DNA of 64,000 bases, from NCBI GenBank assembly GCA_947396885.1, contig OX377201.1, positions 65,136,983 to 65,200,982 of the forward strand, written 5' to 3'. A model generated the notes under the pieces. That model did not search any database. It saw only the letters and a list, made by a program, of their open reading frames with translations, and was not told the DNA's origin. Of the stretch, positions 1 through 9,382 are shown piece after piece. The translations under genes and the position numbers were made by a program. The number at the start of each line of letters is the position of its first letter. Positions within the stretch are counted from its first letter, which is position 1. The DNA comes from Heligmosomoides polygyrus polygyrus. Its lineage: Eukaryota > Nematoda > Chromadorea > Rhabditida > Heligmosomidae.

Positions 1-310
1 AATCTAGGTCCTGACCGGTGGTTTTCTCCCAGAGTTAACCGATCAGGGTGGAGAGGGGAGGGGGGACACGCGGTGGTTTTCTTCCAGATTTAACCGATGG
101 GGGTGGGGAGGGGCTGGAAGACACGCGAGTATTATGGCCGAAGGAGTGCTCCACATCAGGTGGAAAGTTTCAATGTGGAGGCCAGTATCGATCGATATTA
201 TCGATCGCCTGACCGGTGGTTTTCTCCCAGATTTAAAACCGATGGGGTGGGGAGGGGGGGGGGGGAGGAGACACGCGGGTACTATGGCCGATGGAGTGCT
301 CCACAATAGT
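1..310. repeat. Irregular tandem repeat module, G-rich
   Basis: A module beginning with GACCGGTGGTTTTCTCCCAG recurs near 13, 71 (variant) and 211. It is followed by a purine-rich GGGGTGGGGAGG tract and then by ACACGCG..TATGGCCGA..GGAGTGCTCCAC, which appears twice (about 120-155 and 270-305). A stretch near 187-205 (TATCGATCGATATTATCGAT) also occurs in the 108-bp array at 1877-2363, so the two arrays are related. The window starts inside this array, and short open frames here are repeat artefacts. Confidence 0.75.
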
Positions 311-880
311 CTGAGGACGAAAGCACTGATTAACGCAAATAAATTACGGTTCTGAACTGTCGGAAGATAGTGCCGACGTTGAAGAGATGTTGAGGATGGA
401 GGGAGGGAGAGCTGGATGGCATCATATCGAAGAACTACTCACCTGATCTTAAAGAAGGTAGACCAAGGTTCGAAATTAATAAGGTTTTCCAATACCTTTT
501 TTACTGCTAAGGTGCCGAGAAGGCTTCACAAGCAGAGCAGCTGCTTGAAGTAAGTGATCTTGGCTTAGTGACTCTCTAAGGTCGGGCGAAGCGCGCAAGT
601 GCGAGACACGCCGACAGGCGTGTCGGAGCACTTGTAAAATAATAATATATTTAAGAATAATTTTAAAAAATATTTTAAACCATTGAATAAGAAATAATAA
701 AATATAATAAAACTTTTCTAAATAAATGAATGAATAAATTAAATAATATTTCACTTAATTATAATAATAGATAATAATTTCACAAAGAAATTGAAATCAT
801 AAACATTTAATTTCAAAGAATGTAAAACAACAATTAAAACAATATAAATTATAAGTATTAATTATAAAATTAAATAATGT
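311..880. other. No gene seen; AT-rich from about 640
   Basis: I see no supported gene. The first half has mixed composition. From about 640 to 880 the sequence is strongly AT-rich with short A and T runs and leads into the microsatellite. Confidence 0.6.
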
Positions 881-1078
881 ATATTCATTAAAGTGTATAT
901 GTGTATGTTTGTATATATCTGTGTAGGTATGTATTTGTATATGTATATGTGTATGTGTATGTGTATGTGTGTATGTATGTATGTACAAGAATGTGTGTGC
1001 ATGTATGTACATATATATATGTATACATGTGTATATATATACATATGTATGTGTGTATATGTACACATCCTACTATAT
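881..1078. repeat. Microsatellite, TATG/GTATGT type
   Basis: Nearly continuous imperfect alternation of GTAT, GTATGT and TATA units. Open frames on both strands encode runs of Tyr/Val/Cys/Met or His/Thr/Ile and are not genes. Confidence 0.9.
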
Positions 1079-1167
1079 ATAAAGGAGCAAGCGTGTGTCA
1101 CTGTGTGTGTGTGTCACTGTGTGTGTCACACCGTCCGTCCGTCCCACTGAGTTGGGGCGCGGCAGCC

Positions 1168-1876
1168 GAACACGTCGAGAACCGTGCATGGCGAGCCGGA
1201 GAGGTACCGAGCACGTCGGCAACCATGCATGGCGAGCCGTAGACGTGCCGAGCACGTCGGCAACCGTGCATGGCGAGCCGTAGACGTGCCGAACACGTCG
1301 GCAACCCTGCATGGCGAGCCGTAGACGTGCCGAGCACGTCGGCAACCGTGCATGGCGAGCCGTAGACGTGCCGAACACGTCGGCAACCCTGCATGGCGAG
1401 CCGTAGACGTGCCGAGCACGTCGGCAACCGTGCATGGCGAGCCGTAGACGTGCCGAACACGTCGGCAACCCTGCATGGCGAGCCGTAGACGTGCCGAGCA
1501 CGTCGGCAACCGTGCATGGCGAGCCGTAGACGTGCCGAACACGTCGGCAACCATGCATGGCGAGCCGTAGACGTGCCGAGCACGTCGGCAACCGTGCATG
1601 GCGAGCCGTAGACGTGCCGAGCACGTCGGCAACCGTGCATGGCGAGCCGTAGACGTGCCAAACACGTCGGCAACCCTGCATGGCGAGCCGTAGACGTGCC
1701 GAGCACGTCGGCAACCGTGCATGGCGAGCCGTAGACGTGCCAAACACGTCGGCAACCATGCATGGCGAGCCGTAGACGTGCCAAACACGTCGGCAACCAT
1801 GCATGGCGAGCCGTAGACGTGCCAAACACGTCGGCAACCGTGCATGGCGAGCCGCAGACGTGCCGAACACGTCGGC
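1168..1876. repeat. 41-bp satellite, about 17 copies, with an 82-bp dimer pattern
   Basis: Unit starts fall exactly 41 bp apart: 1168, 1209, 1250, 1291, 1332 and so on to 1865. Units differ mainly at two sites: the start (GAG, GAA or AAA before CACGTCGG) and the base after CAACC (G, C or A). From 1250 to about 1660 the GAG..CCG and GAA..CCC/A types mostly alternate, so the working unit is 82 bp. Later units are mostly AAA types. Because 41 is not a multiple of three, all frames stay open for long distances, which explains the long minus-strand open frames here. No spacers are present, so it is not a CRISPR array. The function is unknown. Confidence 0.95.
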
Positions 1877-2363
1877 GGCACGAAACTTCAGCCCTGGGGG
1901 TAATCGAGGTCGCTGAACACGAATCTGAAGTCGACCAATCGATATCGATCGATATTATCGATTTTTTGAGGATGTCGTTCGGGAGGCACGAAACTTTAGC
2001 CCTGGGGGTAATCGAGGTCGCTGAACACGAATCTGAAGTCGGCCAATCGATATCGATCGATATTATCGATTTTTTGAGGATGTCGTTCGGGAGGCACGAA
2101 ACTTTGGCCCTGGGGGTAATCGAGGTCGCTGAACTCGAATTTGAAGTCGACCAATCGATATCGATCGATATTATCGATTTTTTGAGGATGGCGCTCAAGT
2201 GGCGCGAAACTTTGGCCGTGGGGGTAATCGAGGTCGCTGAACTCGAATTTGAAGTCGACCAATCGATATGGATCGATATTATCGATTTTTTGAGGATGGC
2301 GTTCAAGCGGCGCTAAACTTCGGCCCTGGGGGTTATCGAGGTCGCTGAACACGAATCTGAAGT
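1877..2363. repeat. 108-bp tandem array, about 4.5 copies
   Basis: GGCACGAAAC-type unit starts fall at 1877, 1985, 2093, 2201 and 2309, exactly 108 bp apart. Each unit holds CCTGGGGGTAATCGAGGTCG and an AT-rich palindromic block (ATCGATATCGATCGATATTATCGAT-like) ending in TTTTTTGAGGATG. The period is a multiple of three, so frames remain open on both strands. I do not call this protein coding. The array abuts the 41-bp satellite directly. Confidence 0.95.
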
Positions 2364-2846
2364 TTGTTTTTGAGGTATGAAGGTCTAAAAGTTGGGAAAA
2401 GAAGATGGTCGGAATGTTCTCTTCTCGGGGTTTGGGGGCGAAGCCCCCAACCAGTCGGAGGCGGCCGCTAGGCCGCTGAACGACTGGTAATTATATAAAA
2501 TTTATTTAGTTGTTAGTAACAATGTGTTAATAGTTTTGAATTATGGTACACTTGTGTTAGAACATAAGTGTTCGCTATGATTATGGTTTGTACAATTTAG
2601 TTATTAGTACAATTTATAAACACAATCTCCTAATACAGTACTAACAACTAAATTAATTAGTCACCTTCTTCACTGATGAGCCTCGGGATGACAAATTATA
2701 AACATGTTTTGTATGAAGGTAGAGGCGAAACAAAATATGTTTGAATTGTTGTTAGTTTGGAGTTTATTAGTTTGTTTCGTTGTTTTTGAATGTTATTGTC
2801 CTTAAAATAAGATTGTCATGTTATTGTATTTCATGTTGTTGAAGAG

Positions 2847-2848
<2 letters not shown>
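2364..2848. other. No gene; short inverted repeats
   Basis: No gene is supported. A G/C hairpin lies at about 2436-2452 (GGGGGCGAAGCCCCC), with a second imperfect hairpin at about 2451-2488. TTTAGTTGTTAGTA near 2505 is matched in inverse by TACTAACAACTAAAT near 2637, so this AT-rich stretch may be a small inverted-repeat element. Confidence 0.5.

Positions 2849-2894
<46 letters not shown>
2849..2894. repeat. (AT)n microsatellite
   Basis: About 22 uninterrupted AT dinucleotides, followed by A/T-rich DNA up to 3000. Confidence 0.95.
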
Positions 2895-2898
<4 letters not shown>

Positions 2899-2984
2899 TA
2901 AAAAAATAATTTAAAAAAGACAATTTTAATTTCAATAAATGATAACATAATATATTTTTAAAGAATTTTATGCATAGATTTACA

Positions 2985-3192
2985 ACTAATTCTATCAAAA
3001 CTCTTGCGCCAGGCGGGACTCGAACCCGCATCTTCTGCTTTCCGGGCAGCGATGTTCGCCTTACACCACCGGCGCTGTTTAACCGCACGTAACATCCGCG
3101 ATATCCTCGAGGCCTGTCAGCACCCACCCGTGATACGGAATGGGCCGGTCGCTGATATCAGCATGGAGCCGGTTAAGCTGAAGACCTTACTA
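2985..3192 (-). repeat. tRNA-like dispersed repeat, copy 1
   Basis: The minus strand of 3006-3075 reads as a 70-nt tRNA-like sequence. Its 7-bp acceptor stem is GCGCCGG/CTGGCGC with one G-T pair. The T arm is perfect (GCGGG TTCGAGT CCCGC). It has a D-arm-like GGTGTAAGGCGAACATC and a GCTGC/GCAG anticodon stem. The B box GGTTCGAGTCC is intact. The base before the presumed anticodon is C rather than the invariant U, and the stem has a mismatch, so a working tRNA is unlikely. The flank at 3076-3185 (containing CTGATATCAG and CCCGTATCACGGG-like hairpins) is shared with copies at 15.7 and 48.2 kb. That shows a mobile repeat rather than a tRNA gene. Confidence 0.8.
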
Positions 3193-3200
3193 GTAACAAT

Positions 3201-3286
3201 GTTCTAACACATTTGCTTAAGCCTAGAGCGGCTGGTCGAGTAGCCTCTCTACCAACCGCTCTAGGCTTAAGCAAATGTGTTAGAAC
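3201..3286. repeat. 36-bp inverted repeat (hairpin)
   Basis: Arms 3201-3236 and 3251-3286 are reverse complements with one mismatch, around a 14-nt loop. They start with GTTCTAACACATTTGCTTAA. The same arm sequence occurs once, diverged, beside the tRNA-like copy at 15639-15675, so the hairpin probably belongs to that repeat family. Confidence 0.85.
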
Positions 3287-3548
3287 AAGGCTACGCGTTC
3301 TTTGCTGCAACAACATCCCATGTTGAACTGCAAAATTTGCCCGCGCGAGGTACGCAGAGGCTTCACAAGGGGTTCCATGAGATTGCGCGTGGTTCCACGA
3401 GTCGCATCTCAGCCAGGTTTCTAGCTTGAGTGAGGTACGCCTCATCATCTATTGGGCGGGGAGCTAACTCATTTATATACTGGTAGATAGATTGAGGTGG
3501 GGATTTTCCCTGTATGAGTCGCTCCCCACGTTCAGACACACGCTTTAA
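3287..3548. other. No feature recognised
   Basis: A minus-strand open frame of 117 codons runs through 3363-3716. It extends into the neighbouring inverted-repeat element and shows no recognisable domain, so I do not call it a gene. Confidence 0.4.
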
Positions 3549-4184
3549 CCCATTGAGACCGCGCGGCAAATCGCGTGTCTGGCGCGTGGGACCGCGCGCT
3601 GGGACCGCCTTGAGGCTCCAATCTCGTGCACTCACTACTTCACGGTATTCCAAATGAAGCTCCCTCTCCAATGCATGAGCCACATATTGGAAAAGGCCGG
3701 AACAGGTTCGAAGCAAAACGTAGAAGATGTGTTTGCTGCTACAAAAAGGTCAGCACAGAAAAGGGCGCACGTTCGTCACGAATCATGCAAATAAGGTGAC
3801 CACGCGATGTAGCAAGTGTTTCAAATATTTTTTCTAAATTGGGTTCAAGTTTTTCGCAAGAAATTTGACTAGATGTCTTAACCATGACCATTTTTGTAAG
3901 ATATACGTAGCTGCTCGTGAGTAGTATCTATTTATGTGAGGTTTGAATAGTGTGTTGTGCTGATTTTTTTATCAAAGCTTTCGTTAGAAGTAAATGATTC
4001 TCGGACCACTGTGCAGGTAGCATTGGTAGGATCCAACGAACCTAATGAATACTAGTAAACTATGAAAAATCGAGGAAGTGCGCCGCAGCGAACATTTTTT
4101 CAACCGCGGGCTAAAATTGGGCCGCGCGGTCCCACGCGACAGAAAAACTGCGGGCCGAAATTGGGCCACGCGGTCGTCAATGGG
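3549..4184. mobile_element. Non-autonomous inverted-repeat element, possibly piggyBac-like
   Basis: The left end reads TTAA then CCCATTGAGACCGCGCGG (TTAA at 3545-3548). The right end, read inward on the minus strand, begins CCCATTGACGACCGCG and is flanked by CTAA at 4185-4188, one change from TTAA. Subterminal G/C blocks around GTGGGACCGCGCG (about 3585) recur inverted near 4125. TTAA targets and CCC ends are piggyBac hallmarks, but no transposase is present. The superfamily is inference. Confidence 0.5.
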
Positions 4185-4191
4185 CTAAGGC

Positions 4192-4324
4192 CCCCACAGA
4201 GTTCTGCGGCAACGCCGCTCGCCGCAATGGTTAAGGATAGGACAGAGACGCCGCCGACCGCGAGCTCTGCGTCTCTGCCCTCCTTAAGCATAGGGCCGCG
4301 GCGCTGCCGCAGAACTCTGTGGGG
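4192..4324. mobile_element. 133-bp MITE-like inverted repeat
   Basis: Perfect 20-bp terminal inverted repeats lie at 4192-4211 (CCCCACAGAGTTCTGCGGCA) and 4305-4324. A second internal inverted pair (CAGAGACGC near 4241, GCGTCTCTG near 4269) supports a foldback structure. No coding capacity is present. Confidence 0.7.
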
Positions 4325-7300
4325 ACCTTTATGTAGACCTTTTTCTTGTGACGACTTTGAATGTAGGAACGCTGACAGGAAGTTCGAGGTCAATTGCTGA
4401 CCTGATGAAACGTAGGAGGATGTATGTTTTGTGTCGGCAGGAAATGCGATGGATAGGGACGAAGGTCGATAACATTGTAGAATGGTCAAGCTGTACTACA
4501 ATGGAGAGCACACCAAGAGGAACAGGGTCGAGTATCTATCACTGAATCACTCAAGGATTCGGTAGCGTTGTATGTCACTCCGGCTTGGCACGAAGGAAGG
4601 TTACTGGACGACCATGTCCGTCTACGCCCCACAAACCGAATGCCCGAGCACAACAAGGATGGCTTCCAAAAGAGGGGTGGAAAGGCTTCATGAACGTAAA
4701 GGGATCGGCTTGGTAACCTCATAAGAAAAAGAATCCTCCATCTAGCTATCGTCCATGACCTAGCTGTCTGTTAACCTTCTTACCATTAGCAAAGAGGGGA
4801 GCCAGAAGGTGACGGAGACCTATGCCAGCGGAGGAAGAAGGACAGAAGTCGATCACATCCTGAGTCGATCACATCCCAAAAGTTGGTCCTGAAAACCGTA
4901 CGGGATGGGAAGGTCTTTTGAAGATGTACCAGCACAGCACGGGTGCTTTGTAGCCGACGTGACCATACACCTACCCAATAAACCAAAGGTAAGGACAGAA
5001 CCCAGAATCCGGTGGTGAAAACTGCGCGGTACAAAACGCAACGAGCTGCGAAAGGCAGTGCTCAAAGCAGGTATCCCATCGGAATTATCCCGTGAACGAG
5101 ACCTGGAGGAGGGGGACAAAACGATCCTGCGATGTACCATAGCAATCCTCGGTAAGACAAAGGAAGGAACCAGAATAGATAAGGCGGCAAGGTTCTGGAA
5201 TGAAAAGGTGCACGTTGCGATGAAGAAGAAGAAGAAGAAGGAGGAGGAGGCTTACACGCTGTGAGAGAAAACGAAGGGCACACGAATATCTGACGGGTTA
5301 CAGGAAGCTGGAGAGGCTGGAAAATCAGTCGTAGCGAAGGCCAAGAATGCGCGGAGATGGATGTCGTCTACGAGAGGTTGGACGGGCCACAGGAAGAGAT
5401 GTTCGCCGTTCGGCTAGCCAAAGCACGGCACACAGCTACCCTCGACGTTCGATCAGTCAGAACAGTGAAGAATGCTGACGGTAAGGTACGCGGAAGCCAG
5501 TCGAGGTCAGAAGGAGAGGGAGTTGTTCTTCAAGGAAATCCTGAAAAAGAAGTTTTCTCGTCGGGAAGCTCAGGAAGAACAACCAATGGAGGAATCCATT
5601 TCATTCTGGGCGCATTAACGAATATCGGGAGAAAGGAAAGCCCTGCTGCCTAGCATTTCTGAACCTGGAGAATGCTTCACCAGACTACCTCGAGCCGTGC
5701 TCTGGAAAGCCCTCTGCGGGAAAGGTGCCTCGCCGTCTAATCACGGTCAAGGTACGTGCGCGACCCCTCGAAAGTGATGGTGCGAACTCTGCACGGGGTG
5801 ACAAGGGAGGTGGACATCACAGTTGGGTACACAAAGGGTCGGCTGTGAGTGCGTTCCTCTTCCTGCTGACGCTCGACTATACAGGGTGCGTAAAAAGTAT
5901 GAACGCACCCTGTATAGTGAGCGTAAACGTTAGAAATAACAACACATCATAAAATTTAAAAAGTTTATATACAGAATGTCAACATTGATCTAGCGAACAG
6001 AACAGCATTACTTGCGTTTTATATGGGGCTCTTTGCTGCGAATGCACGGGCGAAGACGACGAGGAAAGGCATCGACGGTGCGCGGCAAGTGGTCCACGTC
6101 GATTTAGTATGCTATGCTTTGACCTTCAGTGACTTGATGCTTTTGTGCATTCAATTTGTAAAAGTGTTACATACTCCTTAAGGACCTCCAAAGTGCTAAT
6201 TCTGGCGGAAGGCTCCCTGCAGGGGAGGCGCATCCGGCCAGTATCATGGTTTGTCCATTCATCACTCTCATTTTCGTGGATACAGGAGTGAAGATAAATC
6301 AGTAGAACTATCTGATCCTAAAGAAGCAACTGGTTCCTTGGCTCGAATCCCACCTCGAGGTAAGCCGTGTGTCTTCCAGTAGGACTAGACTCCTGCGCAG
6401 AGTCGAGGATTGTTCAGGACTGGTGCAGCGCCAACTTGAAGGACTTCATTTCGCCAGAGGAATGACCTCTCTATAGACCGGATTTGAATTCGCTGAATTA
6501 CTCTATATGACAGGTTTTGGAGAACAATGCTTGCGCTACTTTCCACAAAAGTATGAAGTCAGTGAAGGATGATCTGGTCAAAGCTTGGAACGAAATCCAC
6601 GTGGACCACTTGCGCCGCACCGTCGATGCCTTTCCTCGGCGTCTTCGCCTCTGCATTCGCAGCAAAGAAGCTCATATAAAATACAAGTGATGCTATTCTG
6701 TTCGCTAGATCATTGTTGACATTTTGTATGTAAACTTATAAAATTTTATTATGTGTTGTTACTTCTAACGTTTAGGTTTAGTTAGTCAATACTTTTTACG
6801 CACCCTGTATAGTGAACCGTAGAGGATGGTCCTCTCAGGACGATCTTCTACGCGGACGACATCTTCTAGTAGAGCCGACAGCCAGGAGCTGTAGGAGATA
6901 GTGCGGCTGTGGCAGAGAGCCTTCGTAGACAGCGGCTGAACGTGAAGTAGACCAAGTTCATCAGCTCTGACAGTGCACTGGACCCATCCTAGGCTGCGAA
7001 GGGGAGGCAATCGAAAAGGTGGAAGAATTCCGCTCCTCGGCCTGCCCTCTTCTATGGCAGTGAGTGCTGGACCCTGGGTAAGGCACAGGAGCGCTGCGGA
7101 AATAAAGACGCTCAGGTGGGCCTGCGGATGGACCCGTCGGAAGAGGGAGCGAACTGACGATGTCAGGGCAGTGACGAAGACAGCCCCGATCTAGATGAAG
7201 ATGAGGGAGCAGCACCTGAGGTAGTGCGGATAAATCCTCTAGTCACCTCGTAAGGTTGGCCCTAGACTTCGAGGCACCCGGAAAGCGTCCGAGGGGAGCA

Positions 7301-7445
7301 CCAAAAAAAGCGATGGAAGAGCATCATCAAAGGAGATCTTGTCGAAGTTGGTGCCTGACGACGACCCTAATAGGTGGTGATGGACCACAATAATAGCGAA
7401 CCCTGCGACTGATTAAACGCCCAGAGGAAGAAGAAGAAAATGAAG
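4325..7445 (+). mobile_element. Decayed RTE-like non-LTR retrotransposon
   Basis: Pieces of a single-ORF endonuclease/reverse transcriptase element lie in order. The endonuclease start is at 4348-4545 (LNVGTLTG, then LCRQEMRW). A YAPQT-type endonuclease segment follows near 4620. The linker is at 5058-5264. The first RT part is at 5400-5480, and a SALSPFLF-like RT motif, altered here, sits at 5815-5875. After the interruption by the 5882-6807 element, a YADDI catalytic motif appears near 6842, then NVK-TKF near 6940. A 3' domain follows with DDVRAVTKTAPI near 7155 and a basic RGAPKK-like tail near 7300. Stops and frameshifts are frequent, so it is dead. The 3' end is a GAAGAAGAAG run near 7425. 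The related fragment at 43030-43315 is the same subfamily. Confidence 0.85.
5882..6807. mobile_element. 926-bp foldback derivative of a maT/mariner-like transposon
   Basis: Both ends start CAGGGTGCGTAAAAAGTAT and are flanked by TA (5880-5881, 6808-6809), the target duplication of Tc1/mariner transposons. Beyond the first 19 bp the arms stay homologous for about 200 bp, so the element folds on itself. The right arm at about 6485-6690 reads, on the plus strand, as the C-terminal end of a Tc1/mariner-type transposase: a LNPLNYSI-like block, then DDLVKAWNEI and FPRRLRLCI. The left arm (about 6020-6105) carries the same coding end in inverse orientation. The element therefore arose by inverted duplication of a transposon 3' end. 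It sits inside the RT domain of the surrounding RTE element. Confidence 0.85.
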
Positions 7446-9382
7446 ACGTTTAACGTTAAAATGAAGAGGTCATTATCACCTAATGTTAGATTTTTCATAG
7501 CGTCAAAGAACTCAGGCGGTTCACTGCTTCATCGTTCTTGTCTCCTTCTTTCACTTCTTCGTCCTGACTGTGTTCTCGACACCTGCTTAGCTTCCGCCGA
7601 CGCTCGTTGTCTTATAGGAGTCTCAGCGCTGCTTTCTTTCAGATGGCTTGCTTGACGGCAAGGTTTTCGTTCGTTTTGGGCTGCAAGTGTTTACATACAG
7701 TTGCCAGGAGTCAAGCCTTTCGGAGGCGGCGGAGCGTTCCAATCTCTGCCGCGCTGAACGACCGGCCAGAAACACATGCGACTCGAAGGAGTTGTAATGC
7801 AGCCACTATACCAGAGCAAGCCCGGAGCGTTGACGGGGCAGTCAAAGAGACAAGGGCGATGAACGCATCTCCCTTTCGGATGGCATAGGTCGCTTCCCAA
7901 AGTAGTGGGTCAGTTTGAATCACTTCGGTTGTGATCATCAACTCCTCTACTAGTGTATCCTTGGCATTTTAAGTCGCTCGCTAATGCAACTCGTGCCACA
8001 AAAGGATTTTTTTGGTGAATCAGTATCTAATAGAGTCAGGCCTTTTGACTTTTCGCCTTCAGAGGTCTGAACATCGTGCAAATGTTTAACTTGCGTTCTA
8101 CCTCACCGAACACCTAACCAACCTGCATTTCGGGCTATCACCTACGAATAAAAGAGACTCCAAGTGGGAGAAACGAACTCACTAATTGGATCCACCGCGA
8201 GAGTACATGTTCGCCCGTTTTAGTTGACCAGCAGGAACGGATCGAGCAGACTGTGCACCAGTGCCGACGACCGCTCCCCCTACAGTTCTCGATGAGACAG
8301 AAGCGGTAGAGAGTCACTCACAACGGGGACATTCATTTCGGTTGTCCATCACTGGATTCCTTGTGAAAATCCATATGAAACATCTCGCTCAATTGCAAAA
8401 TTGTAACCCAAATTGCTCCTGTTATGCGCCTTAATTCTATGCTTTCGAAATGGGCTGCTGAACAATCCACATCTTTTGTTGGATAGATGTCCATTTGCGC
8501 CCGTCGCCAGAGCTTTGCTCCGATATGTTTAGCGTTACATGCCACGTACTCGGTCTGACAAAGTGCTCCAATCTTTGGAGAATCTCCTGAACTACTGTTT
8601 GGTCAATCGGCGCAGTTTCCCGAAAAGCACTGCTGATCGTAGATTTCCTCTCAGCTGCCGCCTGACATTGTCTTTGGGCATGTTCGCTAGGGCATTATCC
8701 TTTGCCCTTCGGAACACATTGACCACCAGATTTCGCAGCAGTGGGTGCGCAGACTTGGGTGTATCAGGACGCTTCTAGGGCTTGGCCACCTGTGAGATTT
8801 CGTGCTAACTGCTCCTCCACCGTACACCTCGACCTGCGTGTTTAGGTATGCGAGCTGGTACATTACAGAGCAGTAACAGCGAATGGTCAAGCACCGGTTC
8901 TTCAGCTGCGCTCACTAAGCAGACAAGCAGACTGCGAGGACTGGTGTTAACCCTTGCCACATGGTCAGCCCCTTGAAGGATAAAGAATAAAGATTAAAAG
9001 GCAGTGTTATGGGATCCATGTTAGAATGAGCCGCGCACTCAACTTATACGGGATATCGAGGAAGCAGTTTGAGGGCACATCTAGTCTATGCAGCGCCTTG
9101 TGGTGGTGACACAATGGGCAAGTCAGTGTTTTATATTTTCCAGCCAACTCTGGTGCCACTTCACATACTCTGGAGGGGTGGAAAGCTTGGTTAGCGAGAA
9201 CCTGGAATCGGGGTGCATGTTAGAGTCGTGGCCTCTTCCGACTACACTTCAGCGCACTCGTGAGTCCCCTGCCTTTCTTGCGAACATTTGGAGCTCGACA
9301 CTTTCTGAAGGCCATGAAGACTCGAAATGTTAAACCTGCTAATTAAGTATCCACTTAGAAAGCATATCGGGCACATGATACA
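7446..9382. other. Intergenic, no gene recognised
   Basis: Only short open frames are present. A 57-codon minus-strand frame at 8592-8765 contains ALANMPKDN, which superficially resembles the YebC/TACO1 family, but it starts after a stop and has no second motif. I treat it as chance or a very old remnant. Confidence 0.4.

Noticed and set aside
893..1101. Open frames over the microsatellite
   Set aside because: They encode only low-complexity Tyr/Val/Met or His/Thr/Ile repeats.
1168..1876. CRISPR-like regular repeat
   Set aside because: Units are contiguous with no unique spacers, and the genome is eukaryotic.
1073..2352. Long minus- and plus-strand open frames (up to 402 codons)
   Set aside because: They are products of the 41-bp and 108-bp tandem repeats; all frames are open and the proteins are pure repeats.
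3006..3075. Functional tRNA gene
   Set aside because: Acceptor and T arms are good, but position 33 is not U, the anticodon stem has a mismatch and the flanks are shared by all copies. This fits a tRNA-derived repeat.
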